The notes beneath the pieces are model-generated. The model saw only the letters and a program-made list of their open reading frames with translations, was not told where the DNA came from and did not search any database. From contig JAEVZN010000319.1 of the NCBI GenBank assembly GCA_023392205.1, positions 1-11,291 on the forward strand: a DNA stretch of 11,291 bases, written 5' to 3'. This document shows positions 5,563 through 11,291 of this stretch, piece after piece (positions within the stretch are counted from its first letter, which is position 1; each line of letters starts with the position of its first letter). Both the position numbers and the translations under genes were made by a program. The DNA comes from Pseudomonadota bacterium. Its GTDB lineage: Bacteria; Pseudomonadota; Alphaproteobacteria; Rhizobiales; Xanthobacteraceae.

Positions 5563-7865
5563 TGCACGGCGTTCATCACATGGCAGGGCGCGAGGAACCG
5601 CCGGTCGAAGGCCGCGCGAAAGTCACCGGCGCATCCGTCTATACCTTCGATCTGGCGCTGCCGCGCATGCTGCATGGCAAGCTCCTGCGCAGCCCGCACG
5701 CGCATGCGCGCATCCGGCGCATCGATACCAGCGCGGCGCAGGCCATGCCGGGTGTGATCTGTATTGTGACCGGCGAGGATGTCGCGACGCTACCGGACGC
5801 ATTCTATGGCGTCGGCCTGCGCGACCAGCCGGTGATCGCGCTCGACCGCGTGCGCTATGTCGGCGACCCGGTCGCGGCCATCGTCGCGGTCGACGAGGCC
5901 ACGGCGTTTCGTGCAGCGCAGGCCATCGTAGTCGATTACGAGCCGCTGCCGCCGCTGATGACCATCGAGGATGCGCTCGCCGAGGGCGCGCCGGCTTTGT
6001 TCGACGGGCCGACCGCGGGCATCCCCATTCCGGTCGGGATGGGATGCACCAGCGTCGCGGACCCCGGCCGGAATATTCTGTGCGAATACAATTTCACCTA
6101 TGGCGAAATCGACAATTGTCTCGCCGCAACCGACAAGGTGTTCACCGACACGTTCGACGTGACGCGGATCAATCACTTCCATCTCGAACCGCATGTCAAC
6201 ATCGCGACCTGGAATAACGGCCGGCTGGAAATGTGGTCCTGCAATCAGGACCCATTTGTCATCAGAGTAGATATTGCTCGCATCTTCGGATTGCCGCTGC
6301 ATCGCGTGCGTATTCACACGCCGCTGGTGGGCGGCGGCTTCGGCGGCAAATCCTATTGCAAGATGGAGCCGCTGGTCGCGCTGATGGCGCGCAAGGCGGG
6401 CGCACCGGTGCGGCTGGCATTTTCGATGGACGAGAGCATCCTCACACTCGTCAAGCATCCGGGGCGGCTGACGCTGACGACGGGCGTCGACCGCGAGGGC
6501 CGCCTCACGGCGCGCCGCGCCGACATCCTGCTCGATGGCGGCGCCTATTCCGATGCGTCGGCGCTGGTGGCGGTGAAGACCGGATTTCGGGCCGGCGGCG
6601 CCTATCGCTGGCAGGCTTTGGCAAGCCGCGCGCGCGTCGTGCGCACCACCACGGTGCCGTCCGGATCGTATCGCGGCTTCGGCGGGACGCAGGCCGCGTT
6701 TGCCTGCGAGCGGCAGATCGATCTGATCGCACGCAGGATCGGCGAGGACCCGCTCGCGTTTCGCATGCGCAATCTGCTCGATGTGGACGAGCCTTTCTCA
6801 CCGGGCGAGCGCGGCATGGACAGCGATCTGAATGCCGGCTTGCAGGATGTGGCCGATCGCGTCGGATATTCCGGCAAGCGCGCGCAGGGCCGCGGCATCG
6901 GCTTTGCCGTCGGTCTGAAGGATGCCGGCGGCACCGGCAACCATGCGCAGGCGCTGGTGCGCGTCACGCAGGATGGCGAAGTCATGGTCAGCGCGGCCGT
7001 GGTCGATGTCGGCCAGAGCGCGGCCTCGTCGTTATGCAGTATTGCGACCAATGTGCTCGGCCTGCCGCTGGCCAATGCGACCTATGCCGCGATCGATACC
7101 GATCACTCTCCGCCCGACAATGGCACACATGTGAGTTGCGGCACGCTGGTTACCGGGCGGGCCATCGAACAGGCGGCCATAGAGGTGCGCCGGCAGATCG
7201 AGACTTTTGCCGCCGAGCGCCTGGGCTGCGATGTGTCGGAGATCGTGCTGGATGGCTGGACCGTGCGGCGCGGCAATGTCGTGCATCCGCTCGCGCCGAT
7301 GATCCGCAAATATTACGGCGGCATCGGATGGGAATTCATCGGACGCGGCGCCTTCAAGGAGCCCTACGATCCCGATACACCGATGGGCGCGCGCAATATT
7401 TCTTGGATGCCGTGCTGGTCGGCGGCCGAGGTCAGCGTCGATGACGAAACCGGACAGGTGACGCTGCACAAGCTGATCGTCGGCGCCGATCCTGGCCGCG
7501 CCTTGAACAAAAAGGCCTGTCACGCGCAGATCGAGGGCGCGGCCATGCAGGCGCTCGGTCAGGCTTTGTTCGAGGAATTGCGCTATCGCGGCACCGACCC
7601 CGAAAACGCCACGCCGCTGACCTATCGGGTGCCGAAGGTGCGCGACCTGCCGCAGCAATTCGAAAGCGTCGTCCTCGAACATGGGCTTGGGTCCGGCCCC
7701 GGCGGCGTCAAGGGCATCGGCGAGGCCGGAATGCTCGGCATTGCCGCGGCCATTGCCAACGCCATCCAGGATGCAACCGGCGCGTCGTTGACGGCGATGC
7801 CGTTCACACCGGAAAAGGTTCTGGACGCGCTGGACCGTCATGCTGCGGACAGCGCAACATCCTGA
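5559..7865 (+). CDS. Xanthine dehydrogenase family, molybdopterin-binding catalytic (large) subunit
   Basis: The 768-residue catalytic subunit, which would hydroxylate a carbon next to a ring nitrogen, an aromatic carbon or an aldehyde using water. In order: an N-terminal domain with RAKVTGASVYTFDLALPRMLHGKLLRSPHAHARI; YVGDPVAAIVAVDEATA; HFHLEPH (about 206-212); the molybdopterin loop GGGFGGK (258-264); GSYRGFGGTQ (369-378); DVGQSAASS (483-491); and near the end GPGGVKGIGEAGMLG with catalytic glutamate about E722. The active-site loop SYRGFGG replaces the AYxCSFR loop of CO dehydrogenase, so it is not a CO oxidiser. It is closer to xanthine, nicotinate, isoquinoline or aldehyde oxidising enzymes. 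The ATG at 5559 overlaps the previous stop and has GGAG five bases upstream. Substrate is unknown; the hydrolytic neighbours favour an N-heterocycle. Confidence 0.94.
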   Translation: MMHGVHHMAGREEPPVEGRAKVTGASVYTFDLALPRMLHGKLLRSPHAHARIRRIDTSAAQAMPGVICIVTGEDVATLPDAFYGVGLRDQPVIALDRVRYVGDPVAAIVAVDEATAFRAAQAIVVDYEPLPPLMTIEDALAEGAPALFDGPTAGIPIPVGMGCTSVADPGRNILCEYNFTYGEIDNCLAATDKVFTDTFDVTRINHFHLEPHVNIATWNNGRLEMWSCNQDPFVIRVDIARIFGLPLHRVRIHTPLVGGGFGGKSYCKMEPLVALMARKAGAPVRLAFSMDESILTLVKHPGRLTLTTGVDREGRLTARRADILLDGGAYSDASALVAVKTGFRAGGAYRWQALASRARVVRTTTVPSGSYRGFGGTQAAFACERQIDLIARRIGEDPLAFRMRNLLDVDEPFSPGERGMDSDLNAGLQDVADRVGYSGKRAQGRGIGFAVGLKDAGGTGNHAQALVRVTQDGEVMVSAAVVDVGQSAASSLCSIATNVLGLPLANATYAAIDTDHSPPDNGTHVSCGTLVTGRAIEQAAIEVRRQIETFAAERLGCDVSEIVLDGWTVRRGNVVHPLAPMIRKYYGGIGWEFIGRGAFKEPYDPDTPMGARNISWMPCWSAAEVSVDDETGQVTLHKLIVGADPGRALNKKACHAQIEGAAMQALGQALFEELRYRGTDPENATPLTYRVPKVRDLPQQFESVVLEHGLGSGPGGVKGIGEAGMLGIAAAIANAIQDATGASLTAMPFTPEKVLDALDRHAADSATS

Positions 7866-7885
7866 ATCCGGAATTGAAGCGTTTC

Positions 7886-8851
7886 ATGAAACTTGCCGTC
7901 CCCGATCTGATCACCAATTCGTATTTTCCCGTGGTGGCCGCGGCCGAGCTTGGCTTCTTCAAGAAGGAAGGCCTCGATATCACGGTCGAGCTGGTGGCCC
8001 CCGCCGGCCGCACCTATGAGGCGCTGCGCGATGGCGAGGCCGATTTCGTCGCCGCCGAAGCGCATGCGGGACTGGCCGCCTTCCCTGGCTGGAAAGGCAT
8101 GAAGCTCATTTGCGCGCTCTCGCAGGGCATGTACTGGTTTCTGGTCATGCGTGCAGACATTGCGCGCGAGCGTGGCGATCTCGATGTGGTCCGCGGACGC
8201 CGTATTGCCGCGGCCCCGTGGGACGAACTGGGATTGCGCCGCCTGCTGATCGAGGCGGGCATCGATCCGGCAAAGGACAATGTAAGCATCGCACCGCTGG
8301 AAGGCTCGCTCGGGCCGAAGGTGAATATCGGCGTGACGGTTGCGCGCGCTCTGGCAGAGGGAAAAGTCGACGGTTTCTGGGCAAACGGCATGGGCGCCGA
8401 GCTTGCCGTTCGTTCGGGTGCCGGAAAGATCGTGCTCGATGTGCGCCGTGGCGACGGCCCGGCGGTCTGTTTCGATTACACATTGCCGACACTGGCAGCA
8501 TCTGACCGGATGATCGCAGAGAACCCAGATGCCGTGCGCGGTGCGGTGCGCGCCATCGCGGCAACGCTGCGGGCGCTGAAGGAAGATGTGTCGCTTGCGA
8601 CCAAGGCCGCGCGCAATGTGTTTCCCGCGCAGGAGACCGAACTGATCGCCGAGCTGATCCGCCGCGATCTGCCCTATTACGATCCCATGATCTCCGAGAA
8701 GACCGTGACGGTCATGAACCAGTTCTGCCGCGACATGGGCGTGCTGCACGGGACGCCGTCCTACGCGGATGTCGTCGCCGTCGACATCATGACGGCGGGC
8801 TGCATGGCGGGAAGCGGCACCGTCGCCGTGCCTCATCGCACCGTGCTGTGA
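7886..8851 (+). CDS. NMT1/THI5-like solute-binding-fold protein without a signal peptide
   Basis: A 321-residue protein with periplasmic-binding-protein fold of the NMT1/SsuA kind: KLAVPDLITNSYFPVVAAAELGFFKKEGLDITVELV near the N-terminus, then YEALRDGEADFVAAEAHAG, and the inter-lobe segment GRRIAAAPWDELGLRRLLIEAGID. The N-terminus goes straight into the first beta strand, with no Sec, Tat or lipoprotein signal; a TTG four codons upstream (7874) would add only LKRF and no signal. It would therefore be cytoplasmic, unlike the Tat-exported homologue at 460-1590. It lies 20 bases after the molybdenum subunit, in the same operon. GAAG lies six bases before the ATG at 7886. Possibilities are an enzyme using this fold (as in THI5 or dihydroxyphthalate decarboxylase), a cofactor or ligand carrier, or a binding protein exported in another way. 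Function is unknown. Confidence 0.85.
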   Translation: MKLAVPDLITNSYFPVVAAAELGFFKKEGLDITVELVAPAGRTYEALRDGEADFVAAEAHAGLAAFPGWKGMKLICALSQGMYWFLVMRADIARERGDLDVVRGRRIAAAPWDELGLRRLLIEAGIDPAKDNVSIAPLEGSLGPKVNIGVTVARALAEGKVDGFWANGMGAELAVRSGAGKIVLDVRRGDGPAVCFDYTLPTLAASDRMIAENPDAVRGAVRAIAATLRALKEDVSLATKAARNVFPAQETELIAELIRRDLPYYDPMISEKTVTVMNQFCRDMGVLHGTPSYADVVAVDIMTAGCMAGSGTVAVPHRTVL

Positions 8852-8859
8852 CGCGCGCC

Positions 8860-8873
8860 GCACCTTGCGGTGC
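8860..8873. promoter_or_regulatory. Inverted repeat GCACC-N4-GGTGC, NtrC-box-like
   Basis: GCACCTTGCGGTGC is a perfect 5-bp inverted repeat centred about 135 bases upstream of the predicted sigma-54 start at 9002, the usual distance for enhancer sites. It resembles the NtrC box GCACC-N5-GGTGC but is one base shorter in the middle, so binding is uncertain. Confidence 0.35.
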
Positions 8874-8883
8874 AGCGACGCTG

Positions 8884-8899
8884 TTCCATGCCAATGGAA
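8884..8899. repeat. Perfect 6-bp inverted repeat TTCCAT-N4-ATGGAA
   Basis: A small perfect inverted repeat in the gap between the solute-binding-fold gene and the amidohydrolase. A second one follows (CCTGCC 8907-8912 with GGCAGG 8922-8927). Neither has a T-run, so they are not obvious terminators; they may be enhancer-binding sites. Confidence 0.35.
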
Positions 8900-8943
8900 G
8901 CCGCATCCTGCCTATCAAGCGGGCAGGCGCAGCACGCCCATGC

Positions 8944-8962
8944 GGAAAAGTTGAACCTTTCC
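8944..8962. promoter_or_regulatory. 19-bp near-palindrome just upstream of the amidohydrolase sigma-54 promoter
   Basis: GGAAAAGTTGAACCTTTCC is an inverted repeat with only one mismatched pair apart from the centre base. It ends 13 bases before the -24 box. Size and symmetry suit an operator for a dimeric regulator such as the TetR protein. Confidence 0.4.
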
Positions 8963-8975
8963 AGCCTTGATCGGA

Positions 8976-8991
8976 TGGCACACGGCTTGCT
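8976..8991 (+). promoter_or_regulatory. Sigma-54 (-24/-12) promoter upstream of the amidohydrolase operon
   Basis: TGGCACACGGCTTGCT has perfect -24 (TGGCAC) and -12 (TTGCT) elements with correct N5 spacing. It lies in the 214-base gap between the solute-binding-fold gene and the amidohydrolase. Predicted transcription start is about 9002, 64 bases before the ATG. It divides the plus-strand genes into two separately started units that share the same sigma factor. Confidence 0.8.
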
Positions 8992-9008
8992 AAAAGATAC
9001 GGGAAAGA

Positions 9009-9024
9009 CGTCAGCATACTGACG
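9009..9024. promoter_or_regulatory. Perfect inverted repeat at the start of the amidohydrolase transcript
   Basis: CGTCAG-CATA-CTGACG lies 7-22 bases downstream of the predicted sigma-54 start (about 9002). A protein bound here would block early transcription; as RNA it would form a tight 5'-end hairpin. Confidence 0.4.
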
Positions 9025-9065
9025 AGTTTGCAGACACGCTGCCACATGCTGAATGGGCCACGCAC

Positions 9066-10343
9066 ATGATTGAAAATTCTCCCTTCGACATTGTCATCAG
9101 CGGCGGACATGTGATCTGCCCCGCATCCGGCATCAACGGCGTGATGGACGGCGCGATCAGGGGCGACCGGATCGCGGCGGTGCAGAAAGACATTCTGTCG
9201 AGTTCTGCGAAGCAGGTGATCGACGCCAAGGGCAAGATCGTCCTGCCGGGCCTCATCGATACGCATGGGCATGTCTATCAATATGTCACCGGCCGCTTCG
9301 GCATGAATGCCGACATGGTCGGTGTGCAATCAGGCGTGACCACGGTGATCGATCAGGGCGGCCCCTCCTGCATGACATTGCCGGGCTTCCGCAATTTCGT
9401 GGTCGAGACATCGAAGACGCGGGTGCTGGCCTTCCTGTCGGCTTATCTGGTCGGCGGGCTTGAGGGCCATCTCTATCCCAATCTCTACAGCCCGGACGGC
9501 GTCGATATCGACGCCACGGTGGCGTCGGCCAATGCCAACAAGGATATCGTGCGCGGCATCAAGGGCCATGCCGAGATCGGCGGCTTCGCGCGATGGGGCA
9601 TCGAGGTGCTGCAAATGTCGGCCGAGATCGGCCGCCAGACCGACCTGCCGCTCTATGTGCATTTCGGGCAGCTCTGGGGCTTGCCGGACAGCGGCGCCAA
9701 TGGCGAGGATGCCGACACCATCATCGAGCGTGTGATCCCGCAATTGCGGGCCGGCGACATTCTCGCGCATCCGTTCACGCGCCATCCCGGCGGCTTCGTC
9801 AATCGCGAGGGCAAGGTGCATTCGGTGATCCAGGCGGCGCTCGATCGCGGCCTGAAGGTCGATGTCGGCCATGGCAGCCATTTCTCGTATCGGCTGGCGC
9901 GCAAGGCGCTCGATGCCGGGATCGTGCCCGATACGCTCGGCGCCGACATGCATGGCTACAACACGCATGTGCCGGCCCCTGCCGGTACGCCGGGCGAGCA
10001 TCCCGACGACGAGAATCACCCCTTTGCCGGGCAGGCAAAGTTCAGCCTCACCCAGGCGATGAGCTCGATGATGGCGCTCGGCCTGACGCTGGAGCAGGTG
10101 GTGCCCATGGTCACGACCCATCCGGCGCAGATGGTCGGCCGCTCCGACGAGCTCGGCTCGCTCGAACCCGGCCGCATCGCCGACGTGAGCGTGTTGTCCG
10201 ATTTGCGCGGCCGTTTCCGGCTGCATGACAACGAGCAGACCGAAGTGATCGCCGAGCGCCTGTTGCAGCCGGCCTTCTGTCTGCGCGCGGGCGAACGCTT
10301 CGACGCCACGGCGCCGATCCTGCCGATGGCGGTGGCCGCCTGA
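9066..10343 (+). CDS. Amidohydrolase / deacetylase family metallohydrolase (dihydroorotase-like)
   Basis: A 425-residue metal-dependent hydrolase of the amidohydrolase superfamily, probably opening a cyclic amide or removing an acyl group. An N-terminal beta-sandwich strand (FDIVISGGHVICPASG...) leads to the first metal motif LPGLIDTHGHV (H67, H69). A lysine likely to be carboxylated is K166 in VRGIKGHAEIGG. Further metal or catalytic residues are H199 (LPLYVHFGQ), H235 (ILAHPFTRH) and D294 (LGADMHGYN). The C-terminus closes the beta-sandwich with GSLEPGRIADVSVL. This pattern resembles the EF_0837/Atu3266 group annotated 'amidohydrolase/deacetylase family metallohydrolase', whose members act on varied substrates. 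The start at 9066 has only a weak ribosome-binding site. A strong sigma-54 promoter match lies 75 bases upstream, and DUF1989 and hydrolase genes follow. The true substrate is unknown. Confidence 0.92.
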   Translation: MIENSPFDIVISGGHVICPASGINGVMDGAIRGDRIAAVQKDILSSSAKQVIDAKGKIVLPGLIDTHGHVYQYVTGRFGMNADMVGVQSGVTTVIDQGGPSCMTLPGFRNFVVETSKTRVLAFLSAYLVGGLEGHLYPNLYSPDGVDIDATVASANANKDIVRGIKGHAEIGGFARWGIEVLQMSAEIGRQTDLPLYVHFGQLWGLPDSGANGEDADTIIERVIPQLRAGDILAHPFTRHPGGFVNREGKVHSVIQAALDRGLKVDVGHGSHFSYRLARKALDAGIVPDTLGADMHGYNTHVPAPAGTPGEHPDDENHPFAGQAKFSLTQAMSSMMALGLTLEQVVPMVTTHPAQMVGRSDELGSLEPGRIADVSVLSDLRGRFRLHDNEQTEVIAERLLQPAFCLRAGERFDATAPILPMAVAA

Positions 10344-10396
10344 CGGCTTCCGCTTCGCGCAACGGAGTGAGACGGAGAGACTGAGGGAGAGGGACG

Positions 10397-11023
10397 ATGC
10401 TGGCGAGAACAATTCCCGGCCGGGTCATCAGCGATGAAATCGTTGCCGCGGGCGCGCCCTGGTACCGCAAGATTTCGAAAGGCACGATGCTGCGCATTGT
10501 CGATCTGGAAGGCTGCCAGGCCGTTGACACGCTGATCTTCGATGCCGCGCGCAGCGATGTGCGCTACAACGCGCCGAATACGGTCAAGCTCGCCAAGAGC
10601 GTCTATGTGTCCAAGGGCGTTGTATTGTACGACGATCTCGCGCAACCGCTGATGACAGTGGTCGAGGACACGGTCGGCCGTCACGATACGCTGGCCGGCT
10701 GTTGCAGCCGCGAGATCAACACCGTCCGCTATGGCAAGCCCGGCAAATGGAGCTGCCGCGACAATTTCCTCGGCACGCTCGCAGAGCTTGGCATGAACGG
10801 CCGCGACATCCCGCCGAACATCAATTTCTTCATGCATGTGCCGGTCGATGGCGAGGGCGGCATCTTCATCGACGAGGGCTTGTCGAAGCCCGGCGATTAT
10901 GTCGATCTGCGCGCGGAAAAGGATGTGCTGGTGGTGATCTCCAATTGCCCGCAGGAAATGAACCCCTGCAGCGGCGGAAGGCCGACGCCGATCCAGTTGA
11001 CCGTCTGGCAGGGCGGTCACTAA
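10397..11023 (+). CDS. DUF1989 / urea carboxylase-associated family protein
   Basis: A 208-residue DUF1989 protein, the family of the 'urea carboxylase-associated' proteins. In guanidine-degrading bacteria two such proteins form carboxyguanidine deiminase, a metal-dependent C-N hydrolase. Family landmarks are EGCQAVDTLIFDA (38-50), DTVGRHDTLAGCCSREIN (91-108), WSCRDNFLG (118-126), NINFFMHVPV (141-150), PGDYVDLRAEKDVLVVISNCPQEMNPC (165-191) and PTPIQLTVW. Conserved cysteines 102/103, 120, 184 and 191 and H96 are candidate metal ligands. Only one copy is present and no urea/guanidine carboxylase lies in the window, so it may be a homomeric relative with another substrate. The start at 10397 has a strong purine-rich ribosome-binding site (GAGAGGG, 10387-10393). 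It sits 53 bases after the amidohydrolase and five before the next gene. Confidence 0.9.
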   Translation: MLARTIPGRVISDEIVAAGAPWYRKISKGTMLRIVDLEGCQAVDTLIFDAARSDVRYNAPNTVKLAKSVYVSKGVVLYDDLAQPLMTVVEDTVGRHDTLAGCCSREINTVRYGKPGKWSCRDNFLGTLAELGMNGRDIPPNINFFMHVPVDGEGGIFIDEGLSKPGDYVDLRAEKDVLVVISNCPQEMNPCSGGRPTPIQLTVWQGGH

Positions 11024-11028
11024 CTGCA

Positions 11029-11291
11029 ATGACAAAAGCTCCGGATTTCGCCCTGGCCGCCGTTGCAGACCCGCGCGCGAACTGGTCATCGCTGACGCAA
11101 GCCGAGCGCGACGCCGCCTATGACAGCAATGCCGCGGTGGCCGACAGTCCCGCCTTGATCCAGCAGCGAAATGCCGGGTCCGCAGCCTATCGCAAGGCGC
11201 ACACAAAAAGCCTCGACATTCCCTACGGGCCGAAGGAACGCATCCGCTTCGACCTCTATCCGGCCCAAGATCCGCATGCGCCGTGTCTTGT
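11029..11291 (+). CDS. Alpha/beta hydrolase, kynurenine formamidase-like (partial, N-terminus only)
   Basis: The first 87 residues of a gene running off the right edge. The segment WSSLTQAERDAAYDSNAAVADSPALIQQRNAGSAAYRKAHTKSLDIPYGPKERIRFDLYPAQDPHAPCLV matches the N-terminal lead of alpha/beta hydrolases of the bacterial kynurenine-formamidase-like group. There a variant of 'W..L...ERDAAYDN..AV.DS' is followed by 'DIPYG...R..DLYP' and then the HGG oxyanion loop, which lies just past the window end. The catalytic Ser, Asp and His are not visible, so activity is not shown. It starts five bases after the DUF1989 stop and is very likely in the same operon. A formamidase, amidase or esterase removing a formyl or acyl group late in the pathway would fit; this is inference. 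Confidence 0.8.
   Translation, partial: MTKAPDFALAAVADPRANWSSLTQAERDAAYDSNAAVADSPALIQQRNAGSAAYRKAHTKSLDIPYGPKERIRFDLYPAQDPHAPCL

Noticed and set aside
10344..10396. GA-rich leader before the DUF1989 gene as a repeat element
   Set aside because: The purine-rich stretch is best explained as an extended ribosome-binding region (GAGAGGG before the ATG); it has no regular repeat unit.
10016..11206. Minus-strand 396-codon open frame opposite the amidohydrolase and DUF1989 genes
   Set aside because: It spans two well-supported plus-strand genes and the gap between them, with low-complexity Arg/Ala-rich translation.
1..11291. Nicotinate (nic) degradation cluster
   Set aside because: A molybdenum hydroxylase, maleate-isomerase-like protein, TetR and alpha/beta hydrolase recall nic genes, but no 6-hydroxynicotinate monooxygenase or ring-cleaving dioxygenase is present, the isomerase-like protein lacks the cysteines, and the amidohydrolase and DUF1989 proteins do not belong to that pathway.

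Overview
The window is GC-rich, densely coded bacterial DNA. Its ABC-importer, xanthine-dehydrogenase-type and DUF1989 proteins look like those of Alphaproteobacteria, probably Hyphomicrobiales near Bradyrhizobium or Xanthobacteraceae. That placement is an inference from protein style and base composition; there is no rRNA or other phylogenetic marker. I see no insertion sequence, tRNA, CRISPR array or phage gene.

Layout. Minus strand, read right to left from about 3.2 kb: a maleate-isomerase/Asp-Glu-racemase-superfamily protein (2442-3188), a RidA-family protein (1715-2182), then a Tat-exported NitT/TauT-type solute-binding protein (460-1590) and its ABC ATPase (1-455, cut by the window edge; a permease would be expected beyond it). 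Plus strand, left to right: a TetR regulator (3386-4105), then a tightly overlapped molybdenum hydroxylase operon: FAD subunit (4247-5083), 2Fe-2S subunit (5080-5562) and molybdopterin subunit (5559-7865). It is followed by a solute-binding-fold protein with no signal peptide (7886-8851). After a 214-base regulatory gap come a metal-dependent amidohydrolase (9066-10343), a DUF1989 protein (10397-11023) and the start of an alpha/beta hydrolase resembling kynurenine formamidase (11029 to the edge).

How it may work together. The set reads as an uptake-and-catabolism cluster for a small nitrogen compound. The importer brings in the compound, the molybdenum hydroxylase oxidises a (hetero)aromatic or aldehyde carbon, and the amidohydrolase, DUF1989 protein and alpha/beta hydrolase break C-N or ester bonds. 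RidA would clear reactive enamine/imine intermediates, and the racemase-like protein would rearrange or cleave a small acid. The substrate cannot be read from the sequence.

Regulation. The strongest non-coding signal is a set of sigma-54 (-24/-12) promoter matches. Two are perfect TGGCAC-N5-TTGCT sites, upstream of the molybdenum hydroxylase operon and of the amidohydrolase operon. Two one-mismatch sites precede the solute-binding protein and the racemase-like gene, and another weak one points toward tetR. This suggests nitrogen-limitation control (NtrC or another enhancer-binding protein), with the TetR protein as substrate sensor. No enhancer-binding protein is encoded here. Several inverted repeats and one 19-bp element shared by two intergenic regions are candidate operator sites.
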